From: Pseudosporangium ferrugineum | GTDB lineage: Bacteria > Actinomycetota > Actinomycetes > Mycobacteriales > Micromonosporaceae | Assembly: GCF_003002065.1 (NCBI RefSeq) | Contig: NZ_PVZG01000008.1 | Location: 186,001 to 250,000 of the forward strand | DNA length: 64,000 bases | Direction: 5' to 3' | Part shown: positions 8,654 to 17,490 of the stretch, in pieces | How positions within the stretch are numbered: the stretch's first letter is position 1 | Layout: each line of letters starts with the position of its first letter | Program-made: the position numbers and the translations under genes | The notes under the pieces: generated by a model | The model's database searches: none | Seen by the model: the letters and a program-made list of their open reading frames with translations, nothing else | Told to the model about the DNA's origin: nothing

Positions 8654-9061
8654 CTACTGGTCCGCCGAGGTCAGCTTCGCGGCGATCCGGGCGAAGCCGG
8701 CCCGGACCTCCGCGCGGGTCGGTGGCCGGCCCGGGGTGGTGCGGCGCGGCTCGTCCCGGTCGAAGGTCTCGGCCGTGAGGTCGTCGGTGGTGGCGTCGTG
8801 GCCGGCGCCCGACTTGGCCAGCGCGACCTCGGCCCGGATGGCGTCCGCGTCGGCGAGCGGCAGCAGCGGCTCGACCACCGCCATCAGCTCCTCGTCGGCG
8901 ACGACCGCCTGGGCGAGCGCCAGCGCGTGCGGTCGCTCGTACGGGCCGCAGACCAGCGGCTCCCACTCCTCCTCGTCGTCGAGGGCGCCGATGGTGATGA
9001 TCCACGGCAGGTCGGCCACGGGCGAACCCGGCGGCAGGTGCAGCGTCACGAGAGTGCCCAC
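8654..9061 (-). CDS. Conserved hypothetical acidic protein
   Basis: 135 aa from GTG 9061 (MGTLVTLHLPPGS). Soluble, acidic, with no signal or membrane segment. Visible segments are 'WIITIGALDDEEEWEPLVCGPYER', 'LALAQAVVADEEL', and a C-terminal 'PTRAEVRAGFARIAAKLTSADQ' helix. I do not recognise a family. Codon bias and the compact frame between two real genes support coding. It sits between the SCO4848-like gene and a YihY-family gene on the same strand. Confidence 0.6.
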   Translation of the reverse strand: MGTLVTLHLPPGSPVADLPWIITIGALDDEEEWEPLVCGPYERPHALALAQAVVADEELMAVVEPLLPLADADAIRAEVALAKSGAGHDATTDDLTAETFDRDEPRRTTPGRPPTRAEVRAGFARIAAKLTSADQ

Positions 9062-9068
9062 CGGCCCA

Positions 9069-9989
9069 TCATCGCGGCCCCTGGTGGCGAATCCAGGTAT
9101 TTTGCCCCACGGGGGCGGTTTTATCGTCCGCGGAGAGGTCGACGACGCGCCCGTGCGGGCTGGTCGCCGCCCACGCTGCCCCGAACAGCAGCAGCTGGTT
9201 GAAGACGTACAGGTAGACCAGGATGCCGACGGCGCTGGCCACCAGGCCGTACGCGGGATTGCGCTGGATGACGCCGACCAGCGACTTGCCGACGGTGTTG
9301 AGCAGGTAGATGCCGATGCCGACCTGGAGGACGGGCGGGGCCATCCGCCGCGCGGTCATCCGCAGCCGCGGCACGGCGGCCAGCAGCGCCGCCGCCAGCA
9401 GCATGTTGATGGCGATGGTGAGCACCACGCTGACGACCGACCGCACCGGGCCGAGCCGCCCGTCGGCGAGCCACTCCAGCAGCGACTCCAGCCCGTAGAC
9501 CGCGCCGACCGAGACGATGAGCAGCAGCAGGATGCCGACGAGCACGAGCAGGTCGACGGCCTGCCGGATGCCGATGTAGCCGGGCTGCTCGTTGAGCCGC
9601 CAGATCAGCCGCTGCGAGGAGCGGATCGCCTCCACCCAGCCGATGCCGGTGAAGATCAGGCCGACGATGCCGACGATGCCGACCGTCTTGCCGCTCGCGA
9701 GGATCGCGGCGACGTCGAGGAACGGCAGGTTCTCCTCGAGGAAGCGCTGGACGACCTCGAAGAGCGCCACGTTGGACTTGATCAGGAAGCCGAAGATCGA
9801 GTAGCCGATCAGGGCGAGCGCGAAGACCGCGAAGAAGCCGTAGTACGCGATCGCCGCCGCCAGCCGGCCGCCGAGAACCTCGTCGTAGCGCAGCGCCGCG
9901 CGGCACAGGTGATCGAAGTAGCGGGAGCGGTGCCGCAGCGCCATGATCCGCGCTTCGACCGCCGCGTACGCCCGGTCGATGGCGTTCAC
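9069..9989 (-). CDS. YihY/virulence factor BrkB family membrane protein
   Basis: 306 aa integral membrane protein with six predicted hydrophobic segments. The family entry 'GGRLAAAIAYYGFFAVFALALIGYSI' is near residue 40, a 'LNEQPGYIGIRQAVDLLVLVGIL' segment lies mid-protein and a final helix ends in 'NQLLLFGAAWAA'. The role of this family (formerly RNase BN) is unsettled; envelope transport is often suggested. GTG start at 9989. It follows the RNA-ligase-like gene and trpS on the same strand with 30 bases between. Confidence 0.85.
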   Translation of the reverse strand: MNAIDRAYAAVEARIMALRHRSRYFDHLCRAALRYDEVLGGRLAAAIAYYGFFAVFALALIGYSIFGFLIKSNVALFEVVQRFLEENLPFLDVAAILASGKTVGIVGIVGLIFTGIGWVEAIRSSQRLIWRLNEQPGYIGIRQAVDLLVLVGILLLLIVSVGAVYGLESLLEWLADGRLGPVRSVVSVVLTIAINMLLAAALLAAVPRLRMTARRMAPPVLQVGIGIYLLNTVGKSLVGVIQRNPAYGLVASAVGILVYLYVFNQLLLFGAAWAATSPHGRVVDLSADDKTAPVGQNTWIRHQGPR

Positions 9990-10019
9990 GCGCAGACCGT
10001 ACCCAACGGCCGAGATCTT

Positions 10020-10574
10020 CTAGCGCGGCCCGCCCAAGGCATACTCGCGGCGGCGCTGCCAGGGGCCCTCGCCGCCCGCGGACAGATCGTGCGAGAAGAG
10101 GGTGAAACCGGGCACGTCGAAGCGGGCCTCGAACTCGGCCAGGTCCTCGAACACGGCGTCCAGGGCCGGGGCGGGCACGTCCTGCGCGACGGTGACGTGC
10201 GGGTGGTACGGGAAGCGGGAGTCCCGGTGGATGCCGTCCACGGCGGCGATCGCGGCGGCGAGCAGCTCGCACTCGCTGATGCCAGCGGCCAGGGTGACGA
10301 ACACGACCTCGGTGACCGGCCGGAACGTGCCGGTGCCGCGCAGGTGCACGATGAACGGCTGCTGCGCGGCGGCGACGGCGCCGAGGTGCTTCTCGATCGC
10401 CGGCAGCGCGTCGGTCGCGACCTCGGTCGGGCCCAGCAGCGTGACGTGCGCCGGCGTGTACGCGGCCTGCGGGTCACCCGCCTCGGCCCGGCGCCGGGTG
10501 AGCAGCTCGCCCCACGGCTCCGGGATGTCGATCGCGACGCCGATCCGGGTGGTCGGCGTGTCCGTCCCCGCCAC
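10020..10574 (-). CDS. 2'-5' RNA ligase family protein (2H phosphoesterase fold)
   Basis: 184 aa. Both HxT/HxV repeats of the 2H superfamily are visible: 'AHVTLLGPTEV' near residue 43 and 'FPYHPHVTVAQDV' near residue 127. These would supply the two catalytic histidines for cyclic phosphodiester or RNA-end chemistry. No secretion signal. It starts 5 bases after the trpS stop, so it is very probably translated from the same message. The exact RNA or nucleotide substrate cannot be read from sequence. Confidence 0.8.
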   Translation of the reverse strand: MAGTDTPTTRIGVAIDIPEPWGELLTRRRAEAGDPQAAYTPAHVTLLGPTEVATDALPAIEKHLGAVAAAQQPFIVHLRGTGTFRPVTEVVFVTLAAGISECELLAAAIAAVDGIHRDSRFPYHPHVTVAQDVPAPALDAVFEDLAEFEARFDVPGFTLFSHDLSAGGEGPWQRRREYALGGPR

Positions 10575-10579
10575 CGGCG

Positions 10580-11614
10580 TCAGGCCCCGCGCGACGGGCT
10601 GAGGAAGCCGATGTTCTGGTACGCCTGCGCGAGGGTCGCCGCCGACACCGCCCGCGCCTTGTCCGCGCCGACCGCGAGCACCTTGTCGAGGTAGCCGGGG
10701 TCCTCGAGGAAGCCGCGGGTGCGGTCCTGGATCGGCTTGACGAACTCCACGACGATCTCGGCCAGGTCCTTCTTGAGGTCGCCGTAGCCGCGGCCGTCGT
10801 ACTGCTCGAGCAGCTCGTCTATGGTCCGCGCGGTCAGCGCCGCGTAGATGGTCAGCAGGTTGCTGATGCCAGGCTTGTTCTCCTCGTCGTAGAGGATCTC
10901 CCGGCCGGTGTCGGTGACCGCCGACTTGATCTTCTTGGCCGACCGGGACGGCTCTTCCAGCAGCTCGATGATGCCGTTGGGCGAGGAGGCCGACTTCGAC
11001 ATCTTGGCGGTCGGGTCCTGGAGGTCGGTGATCTTGGCCGTGTCGCGCACGATGTACGCCGACGGCACCGTGAACGTCCGCCCGAACCGGCTGTTGAACC
11101 GCTGCGCCAGATCGCGGGTGAGCTCGAGGTGCTGGCGCTGGTCCTCGCCGACCGGCACGGCGTCGGCCTGGTAGAGCAGGATGTCCGCGGCCTGCAGGAT
11201 CGGGTAGGTGAACAGGCCGACGCTGGTGGTGTCGGAGCCCTGCTTGGCCGACTTGTCCTTGAACTGGACCATGCGGCCGGCCTCGCCGAAGCCGGTGATG
11301 CAGCTGAGCACCCAGGCGAGCTGGGCGTGCTCGGGGACGTGCGACTGCACGAAGAGGGTGCAGCGCTCCGGGTCGAGCCCGAGGGCGAGCAGCTGGGCGA
11401 CCGAGAGCCGGGTCCTGTTCCGCAGCGCCACCGGGTCGTGCCCCGCGGTGATGGCGTGCAGGTCGACGACGCAGTAGAAAGCGTCCGCGGTCTCCTGCAT
11501 GGCCACCCAGTTGCGGACCGCTCCGAGATAATTGCCGAGATGGAACGAATCGGCGGTCGGCTGGATGCCGGAGAGCACCCGTGGGCGGCGGTCGGCGTCG
11601 GACATGAGCGCCAT
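10580..11614 (-). CDS. trpS: Tryptophanyl-tRNA synthetase
   Basis: About 344 aa, standard for bacterial TrpRS. Class I motifs are present: the HIGH equivalent in 'DSFHLGNYLGAVRNW' near residue 20 and 'KMSKS' in 'DPTAKMSKSASSPNG' near residue 200. 'GEDQRQHLELTRDLAQRFN' is a typical TrpRS dimer/active-site segment. The ATG at 11614 is used; an in-frame ATG at 11605 is equally possible because neither has a strong ribosome site. It is divergent from galE with about 125 bases of shared upstream DNA. Confidence 0.96.
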   Translation of the reverse strand: MALMSDADRRPRVLSGIQPTADSFHLGNYLGAVRNWVAMQETADAFYCVVDLHAITAGHDPVALRNRTRLSVAQLLALGLDPERCTLFVQSHVPEHAQLAWVLSCITGFGEAGRMVQFKDKSAKQGSDTTSVGLFTYPILQAADILLYQADAVPVGEDQRQHLELTRDLAQRFNSRFGRTFTVPSAYIVRDTAKITDLQDPTAKMSKSASSPNGIIELLEEPSRSAKKIKSAVTDTGREILYDEENKPGISNLLTIYAALTARTIDELLEQYDGRGYGDLKKDLAEIVVEFVKPIQDRTRGFLEDPGYLDKVLAVGADKARAVSAATLAQAYQNIGFLSPSRGA

Positions 11615-11707
11615 TGTGTCAGTCTCGCCGGGCTTTCCGTCAAACGCCCGTCCGGTCCCGGGCCGATGTTTGAACGTGTTGACTTATGAGCGTTATTGAT
11701 GGACTCT

Positions 11708-11723
11708 GGACGTCGAGACGTCC
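11708..11723. promoter_or_regulatory. Palindrome upstream of galE
   Basis: A perfect inverted repeat, GGACGTC-GA-GACGTCC, lies 18 bases before the galE start. A TTGACT hexamer at 11679-11684 could be a -35 element, though no convincing -10 follows at standard spacing. The palindrome could be an operator for galE-galK or a short 5' leader hairpin. Confidence 0.35.
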
Positions 11724-11741
11724 GCTACGAAAGGTCGTGTG

Positions 11742-12719
11742 GTGAAACTTCTGGTCACCGGGGGCGCCGGTTACATCGGCAGCGTCACCAGCCGTCTGCT
11801 GCTCGATGCCGGCCACGAGGTCGTCGTCCTGGACAACCTCAGCTACGGGTTCCGGGAAGCGGTCGCGCCGGGCGCCACCTTCGTGGAGGCCGACATCGCC
11901 GACGCCGCCTCCGTGCTCACCCCGGACGCGGGCTTCGACGCGGTGCTGCACTTCGCCGGGCTGATCCAGGCGGGCGAGTCGATGACCCGGCCGGAAATCT
12001 ACTGGGACCACAACGTCCGGCGCTCGCTGGCCCTGCTCGACGCGGTCCGCGCCGCCGGCGTGCCCCGCCTGGTCTTCTCCTCGACGGCGGCCGTCTACGG
12101 CAACCCCACCGAGCTGCCGATCACCGAGTCCGCCACCAAGGCGCCCACCAACACGTACGGCGCCACGAAGCTGACCTTCGACCTCGCGCTGACCTCCGAG
12201 GCGTACGCGCACCGCCTGGCCGCCGTGTCGCTGCGCTACTTCAACGTGGCGGGCGCGCTGATCCGCGAGGACGGCACCGCGGTCGGCGAGCGGCACGACC
12301 CGGAGACCCACCTGATCCCGATCGCGCTCCAGGTGGCCGCGGGCAAGCGCGAGAAGCTCCAGCTCTTCGGCGACGACTACCCCACGGTCGACGGCACCTG
12401 CGTCCGCGACTACATCCACGTGCAGGACCTCGCCCGCGCCCACCTGCTGGCCCTCGACGCGGCCGCCCCCGGCGAGCACAAGATCTACAACCTCGGCAAC
12501 GGCAACGGCTTCTCCAACCGCCAGGTCGTCGAGGCGGCGCGCGAGGTCACCGGCGCCGAACTGCCCGTCGAGGTGGCACCGCGGCGCGACGGCGACCCTG
12601 CCACGCTGGTGGCGTCCTCGCAGCGGGCCCGCGACGAGCTCGGCTGGGTGCCGGAGAAGCACACCCTGCCCGACATGATCGGTGACGCCTGGGAGTTCTA
12701 CCGCACCCACGTCGCGTGA
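11742..12719 (+). CDS. galE: UDP-glucose 4-epimerase
   Basis: 325 aa, extended SDR. Interconverts UDP-galactose and UDP-glucose using bound NAD. The N-terminal 'LLVTGGAGYIGS' is the NAD-binding Gly motif and the catalytic 'YGATK' (YxxxK) is near residue 140. Family signatures 'HFAGLIQAGES', 'LRYFNVAGA' and 'VRDYIHVQDLA' are all intact. Two adjacent GTG codons (11739, 11742) could start it. The second is chosen because GAAAGG ends 7 nt before it. galK follows after 13 bases, forming a Leloir pair. Confidence 0.95.
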   Translation: MKLLVTGGAGYIGSVTSRLLLDAGHEVVVLDNLSYGFREAVAPGATFVEADIADAASVLTPDAGFDAVLHFAGLIQAGESMTRPEIYWDHNVRRSLALLDAVRAAGVPRLVFSSTAAVYGNPTELPITESATKAPTNTYGATKLTFDLALTSEAYAHRLAAVSLRYFNVAGALIREDGTAVGERHDPETHLIPIALQVAAGKREKLQLFGDDYPTVDGTCVRDYIHVQDLARAHLLALDAAAPGEHKIYNLGNGNGFSNRQVVEAAREVTGAELPVEVAPRRDGDPATLVASSQRARDELGWVPEKHTLPDMIGDAWEFYRTHVA

Positions 12720-12732
12720 TCTGATCATCGTC

Positions 12733-13875
12733 ATGACTGTCGCTTCGTCGGCCGCAGCGGCCTTCCACTCCACCTTCGGCACCGAGCCCGCCGGGCTGTG
12801 GGCGGCCCCCGGCCGGGTCAACCTGATCGGCGAGCACACCGACTACAACGACGGCTTCGTGCTGCCCTTCGCCCTGCCCCAGCAGGTCGTCGCCGCCGCG
12901 GCCGGCCGGGACGAGCCGGGCTGGACCATCTGCTCCGACTTCGCCGAGGAGCCGGTGACCTTCGGGTCGTCGGCGCCCGGCGACGTCGAGGGCTGGGCGG
13001 CGTACGCGGCCGGCGTGGTGTGGGCCCTGGAGGAGGCGGGCTTCACCGTGCCGCCCGCCCGCATCACCCTCGCCTCGGACGTGCCGGTCGGCGCCGGCGT
13101 CTCGTCCTCCGCCGCCCTCGAGTCCGCCGTGCTCACCGCCCTCGCCGACCTCGGCGGGCTGGACCTGCCCGTGGCGCGGCGGCCGGCGCTCGCCCAGCGC
13201 GCCGAGAACGTCTACGTGGGCGCCCCCACCGGGATCATGGACCAGTCGGCGTCGATCCGCTGCGAGGCCGGCCGGGCCCTGTTCCTCGACTGCCGGTCGC
13301 TGGAGGTCGAGCAGATCCCCTTCGACCTCGCCGCCGAGAGCCTCGCCGTCCTCATCATCAACAGCAACACCCCGCACCAGCACGTCGACGGCGAGTACGG
13401 CGCCCGCCGCAAGTCCTGCGAGGAGGCGGCGCGCATCCTCGGCGTCCCCGCCCTGCGCGACGTGACCGCCGACGGCCTGGAGGCGGCGCTCGGCAAGCTC
13501 GACGACGAGGTGATGCGCCGCCGGGTGCGCCACATCGTCACCGAGAACCAGCGGGTGCTCGACACGGTGGCGCTGCTGCGCTCGGGCCGCATCCGCGAGA
13601 TCGGGCCGCTGATGACGGCCTCGCACGCCTCGATGCGCGACGACTTCGAGATCACCGTCGACCGGGTCGACGTGGCGGTCGAGGCGGCGCTGGCGGCCGG
13701 GGCGTACGGCGCCCGGATGACCGGCGGCGGCTTCGGCGGGTGCGTGCTGGCCCTCATCGACGCGGATCGGGCGGAGGCCACCACGGCCGCGGTCGAACAG
13801 GCGTACGCGGAACGGTCCTTCACCGCACCGACCACCTGGTCGGCGATCCCGGGGCCGGGCGCCCGCCGCCTCTGA
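12733..13875 (+). CDS. galK: Galactokinase
   Basis: 380 aa GHMP kinase phosphorylating galactose at C1. The galactokinase signature 'GRVNLIGEHTDYNDGFVLP' is near residue 25, the ATP loop 'PVGAGVSSSAALE' near residue 118, and motif 3 'MTGGGFGGCVLALI' near residue 335. The ATG at 12733 (MTVASSAAAAFHS) is preferred over an upstream in-frame ATG that would overlap galE. galT is not in this window, so galactose-1-phosphate uridylyltransferase must be encoded elsewhere or bypassed. Confidence 0.95.
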   Translation: MTVASSAAAAFHSTFGTEPAGLWAAPGRVNLIGEHTDYNDGFVLPFALPQQVVAAAAGRDEPGWTICSDFAEEPVTFGSSAPGDVEGWAAYAAGVVWALEEAGFTVPPARITLASDVPVGAGVSSSAALESAVLTALADLGGLDLPVARRPALAQRAENVYVGAPTGIMDQSASIRCEAGRALFLDCRSLEVEQIPFDLAAESLAVLIINSNTPHQHVDGEYGARRKSCEEAARILGVPALRDVTADGLEAALGKLDDEVMRRRVRHIVTENQRVLDTVALLRSGRIREIGPLMTASHASMRDDFEITVDRVDVAVEAALAAGAYGARMTGGGFGGCVLALIDADRAEATTAAVEQAYAERSFTAPTTWSAIPGPGARRL

Positions 13876-13913
13876 CCGGCATAGCCGCCGGATCTCGCGG
13901 GTATGCGCAGGGC

Positions 13914-14108
13914 ATGACAGACGCATCCGAAGAGCACCGGCCGAACGACTACGGCTTCTCCGGCGGCGCCACCGCGCCCGAGCCCGCCCGCGGGTCCGAG
14001 CGCGAGGAGGTCGACGGCGAGGCCATCGCGGTGCCGTCCGGCGACCTCACCGGCGCGGTCAGCCACGCGATCGAGGACGCCACCACCGGCGACGACGAGG
14101 AGCGCTGA
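13914..14108 (+). CDS. Small acidic hypothetical protein
   Basis: 64 aa (MTDASEEHRPNDYGFSGGA...DDEER), strongly acidic, glycine/alanine-rich and probably disordered. It follows galK by 38 bases on the same strand. Codon third positions remain GC-rich. It converges with the GH43 pseudogene, with only 3 bases between stops. No family recognised. Too short for certainty, but the organised frame with start after GGGC and a clean stop supports it. Confidence 0.5.
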   Translation: MTDASEEHRPNDYGFSGGATAPEPARGSEREEVDGEAIAVPSGDLTGAVSHAIEDATTGDDEER

Positions 14109-14111
14109 GCG

Positions 14112-14979
14112 CTACCGCGGCATCGGCTGCGGGCCCGGCGACGGCCCCCTCACCACGGGCCGGCCGCCGGGCCACTCGACCCGGTCCAGCCAGAGCTGCC
14201 GGCCGGGCACCACGCTGCCGATCGCGTCCGGCGGCCACGCGTGGTACAGCAGCCATGTCTCGCCGCCGGGCGTGCTGACCAGGAAGGTCGAAGGCGTTCG
14301 CCGAGTAGAAGAGGAACAGCTTGCCGTCGTGGCGGACCATCTGCGGCGCCTCGACGACATGGTTCTCCCACGCCGCGTCGTTGCTGAGCAGCCGCACGGA
14401 GTCGCCGGTCAGCGAGCGGCCGTCCGCGGCGAGCCGGCTGCCGTACAGGTGGGTGGGCCGCCCGATCGCGTTGCCGTCGTTCTTCCAGTAGAGCCACAGA
14501 CCGCCGTCCGGGTCCCGGTACGGACTGGCGTCGATCGAGCCGCCCTCGTCCGCCTGGCAGATCAGCGGCCCGGTGCGGTCGTCGGTGAACGGGCCGGCCG
14601 GGGTCCTGGCGTACGCGACCCCGATGCACTGCCGCCCGCCCGCCTTCCGGGCCGTGTAGTAGAGCAGGTAGCCGCCGTCGCCCGCGATGACCTCGGGCGC
14701 CCACGTGTTCCCGCGCTCCGCCCACCCGCCGACGTCGGGCAGCGCGTCCCCGGCCGGGTTCCACGTGACCAGATCCGGCGAGGTCAGGATCGGCACGTTC
14801 GCGGTGGCGTTGTTGGTGCCGTAGGCGTACCAGGTGCCGTCGGCCGGCACGGCGCCGGGATCGGGGAAGTTCTCGAGGAAGACGGGGTTGGTGAACGTCG
14901 GCATCGCGGGCTCCGGCTTCTCGCGGGTGGCGCAAGCGGCCAGGACGAGCAGGGACAACAGGGCGATGGCGGGTCTCAC
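14112..14979 (-). pseudogene. Glycosyl hydrolase family 43 lipoprotein, deletion plus frameshift
   Basis: The frame from GTG 14979 begins with a lipoprotein signal (LLVLAAC, Cys16), then a GH43 five-bladed propeller start, 'FTNPVFLENFPDPGAV'. It continues through 'NTWAPEVIAGDGGYLLYYTAR' and 'GSIDASPYRDPDG' to 'LFLFYSANAFD' at about 14285. The rest of the domain, 'STPGGETWLLYHAW...QLWLDRVEWPGG', is encoded in the next frame down to 14112. Comparison with the GH43 pattern and with the neighbouring intact GH43 shows about 35-40 residues missing at the junction. This is a deletion of non-triplet length rather than a simple slip. GTGA overlap with the upstream GH43 gene. Could also be an assembly error. 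Confidence 0.75.
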
Positions 14980-16655
14980 CACCGGCTGAACCGCAGGTAG
15001 TCGAAGGACGCGGTGACCGCGGGCGCGGCGCCGCCGTGGGCGACGAGGCCGACCCGCGGGGTGGTGTCCGGGGGCAGCGTCCACACGCCGCCCCAGGTCC
15101 AGCCGCGCCCGTCGCGGCTGACCCCGGCCCGGTACTCGTGCTCGCCGGTGCGCGGGTCGACGTGGTGGGCCAGGCGCAGCCAGGTGGTGGTCCGGCCGGG
15201 GGTGCCGGCGATGTTGCCGCCGTACGAGGTGCTGCCCGCGTACGGGATCTCGTGGCCGAACTCGACCTGGCGGGTGTTCCAGATGGCCACCGCCGAGAGC
15301 CGGGCGAACAGGTTGTCCCCGGCGTACGCGATCAGCCCGGCCTGCTGGTAGTTGCGCACGCTGTCCTCGCCGAGATCGAGGGTCAGCCGGGTCTCCGCGA
15401 TCCAGTTGCCACGGGGCGCGTCGCGCAGCAGCACCCCGGCGTCGTTCGACGACCCGGTGAGGTCGGCGTCCTGCACGGGCCACCGCAGCGCGCCGCCCGC
15501 GACGACCGCCGCCGGGTCCGGCCGCACGAACGCCCACGAGCCGCCGAGGCCGGTGCCGCGGAACTCGTCGGAGTACGCCGGCAGCGCCCGCCCGGGCCGG
15601 GGTTCCCACGCCGAACCGGAGTCGGGCCCGTCGGACGCACCGGCGCCCGCGCGGACGGTGGGCCAGCCGCCGATCCAGTCGAGGCGGTCGATCAGCATCG
15701 GCCGCTCGTTGATGCCGAACGGCTCGTCCAGGTACGGATCCCCGCGGTCGATCGCGTGGTAGACCAGCCAGTCCTGGCCCCGCGCGTCGGTGACCAGGCC
15801 GTTGTGTCCGGTGCCCACCCACCGGTTGCCGTTCGGCGCGATCACCGGGGTGCCGCCGGCCCGCGAGACGTTCAGCGACTGCCCGGACCGGTCGGCGAAC
15901 GGCCCGCGCGGGTCCCGGGAGCGGCCCACGGAGACCGAGTAGCCCGTGGTCGGGCCGGCACAGCAGTTCGCCGACGAGGCGAAAAGGTAGTACCAGCCGT
16001 GGCGGCGTACGACGTACGCGCCCTCGAACTTGTTGTCGATCGCGACCCGCGTCGCCGTGCCGACCGTACGCAGGCCGTCGGCGCTCAGCTCGCTGACCCA
16101 GATGCCGCCGAAGTAGCTGCCGTAGTAGAGGAACTTGCGGCCGTCGGGCGTGGTGAGCTGCGCCGGGTCGAACGTCCACAGCCAGCCGTCGTCGCCGCTC
16201 GGGCGCGGGGCGACCACCGGACGGTCCACGAATGTCCACGGCCCGGCCGGGGTGGGTGCGGTCGCCGCGCCGATCGCCGACGCTCCCGGCGCGACCGTGG
16301 TCTCGGTGACCGTCACGTACATGACCCAGTGCCGGCCGGCCCGGCGCACGTCCGGAGCCCAGTAGGCGGTGTTCGCGGCGGCGAAGGCGGGGCGCTGGCC
16401 GGCGGTGAACGCGTCGCCCACGTACGACCAGCGCTTCAGGTCCGCCGAGCGCGCGATCGGGATCCGGTGCACCATCTTCTCGCCCTCGCGCAGCGGGTCC
16501 GTGGTGCCGTACGCGTACCAGTAGCCGTCGTCGCCGCGGACGACCATCGGGTCGGCGAACGTGTCCGCGAAGCTCGCGGACACGTTGCCCGCCCACGCGG
16601 CGGCGGGGGTGAGCAGGACGAGCGCCGCGGCGACCGCGGCCAGCAACCGTCGCAT
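14976..16655 (-). CDS. Secreted GH43 glycosidase with C-terminal beta-sandwich
   Basis: 559 aa. The N-terminal signal peptide ends near 'AAAWAG'. The GH43 propeller spans about residues 25-340. It begins at 'FADTFADPMVVRGDDGYWYAYG' (first catalytic Asp), has a further 'FDPAQLTTPDGRKFLYYG' and reaches the acidic 'DNKFEGAYVVRRHGWYYLF' (general-acid Glu region). Residues from about 365 form a second domain of concanavalin/DUF1349 type ('YSDEFRGTGLGGSWAFVRPD', 'YQQAGLIAYAGDNLFARL'). Likely acts on arabinan or arabinoxylan side chains outside the cell. It closes the ABC operon and overlaps the next GH43 by GTGA. Confidence 0.88.
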   Translation of the reverse strand: MRRLLAAVAAALVLLTPAAAWAGNVSASFADTFADPMVVRGDDGYWYAYGTTDPLREGEKMVHRIPIARSADLKRWSYVGDAFTAGQRPAFAAANTAYWAPDVRRAGRHWVMYVTVTETTVAPGASAIGAATAPTPAGPWTFVDRPVVAPRPSGDDGWLWTFDPAQLTTPDGRKFLYYGSYFGGIWVSELSADGLRTVGTATRVAIDNKFEGAYVVRRHGWYYLFASSANCCAGPTTGYSVSVGRSRDPRGPFADRSGQSLNVSRAGGTPVIAPNGNRWVGTGHNGLVTDARGQDWLVYHAIDRGDPYLDEPFGINERPMLIDRLDWIGGWPTVRAGAGASDGPDSGSAWEPRPGRALPAYSDEFRGTGLGGSWAFVRPDPAAVVAGGALRWPVQDADLTGSSNDAGVLLRDAPRGNWIAETRLTLDLGEDSVRNYQQAGLIAYAGDNLFARLSAVAIWNTRQVEFGHEIPYAGSTSYGGNIAGTPGRTTTWLRLAHHVDPRTGEHEYRAGVSRDGRGWTWGGVWTLPPDTTPRVGLVAHGGAAPAVTASFDYLRFSRW

Positions 16656-16659
16656 GGGT

Positions 16660-17487
16660 TCAGCCCTTCAGTCCGGACCGGGAGACGCCCTCGATGATGT
16701 AGCGCTGGCTGATCACGAAGAGGATCAGCACCGGGATGCTGGCCAGCGTCGCACCCGCCATGATCACCGGATAGTTGATGTTGTACGCGCCCTGCAGCGT
16801 GCCCAGGCCGGGCGGCAGCGTGAAGTTCTCCGGGCTGAACAGCACGTAGACCGGCCAGATGAAGTCGTTCCAGTTGGTCAGGAAGCTGATCACCGCGAGG
16901 GTGGCCAGGGCCGGCTTCGACAGCGGCAGGATCACCTTCGTGAAGATCTGCCACGAGTTGGCGCCCTCGAGGACGGCGGCCTCCTCCAGCTCCCGGGGCA
17001 GCCCGAGGAAGAACTGCCGGAGGAAGAAGACGCCGAACGCGCTGGCCGCCCCCGGCACGATCAGCGCCCACAGGCTGTCCAGCCAGCCGAGCCGGTCGAT
17101 GATCAGGAAGTTCGGGATGATCAGGGTGAAGATCGGCACGAACATCGTCGCCACGATCAGCGCGAAGACGATCCTCTTGCCCCGGAAGTCCATCCTGGCC
17201 AGGGCGTACGCGGCCATCGACGCGACGGCGAGCACGAGCAGCGCCTGCCCGCTCGCCGCCAGCATGCTGTTCAGGAACCAGCGCAGCACCGGCGTCTGCG
17301 AATCACCGCCGAACAACGTCTCGTACGCGCCCACGGTCGGGTCCCGGGGAACGATCGTGGGCGGCACCCGGGTTGCCTCGTCCGCGGTCTTGAACGAGGT
17401 GATGAGCATCCACACCACCGGCGCGACGAACACCAGGCTCAGCCCGCCGAGCATGGTGTACCAGGCGATTCCTCTCACGCGGCCCAT
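16660..17487 (-). CDS. Carbohydrate ABC transporter permease (MalG/AraQ type)
   Basis: 275 aa, six membrane helices. The EAA loop 'LEEAAVLEGANSWQIFTKVILPLSKPAL' of MalG-type permeases lies near residues 168-195, and the end 'SQRYIIEGVSRSGLKG' is the classic MalG C-terminus. It follows the partner permease with 3 bases between and precedes the GH43 gene by 4 bases. No ATPase is encoded in the operon; a shared MsmK-type ATPase elsewhere is expected for CUT1 importers in actinobacteria. Confidence 0.93.
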   Translation of the reverse strand: MGRVRGIAWYTMLGGLSLVFVAPVVWMLITSFKTADEATRVPPTIVPRDPTVGAYETLFGGDSQTPVLRWFLNSMLAASGQALLVLAVASMAAYALARMDFRGKRIVFALIVATMFVPIFTLIIPNFLIIDRLGWLDSLWALIVPGAASAFGVFFLRQFFLGLPRELEEAAVLEGANSWQIFTKVILPLSKPALATLAVISFLTNWNDFIWPVYVLFSPENFTLPPGLGTLQGAYNINYPVIMAGATLASIPVLILFVISQRYIIEGVSRSGLKG

Positions 17488-17490
17488 GGC

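Noticed and set aside
14112..14360. Programmed ribosomal frameshift in the GH43 gene
   Set aside because: About 35-40 expected residues are absent at the junction, so recoding alone could not restore the domain. A deletion or an assembly error fits better.
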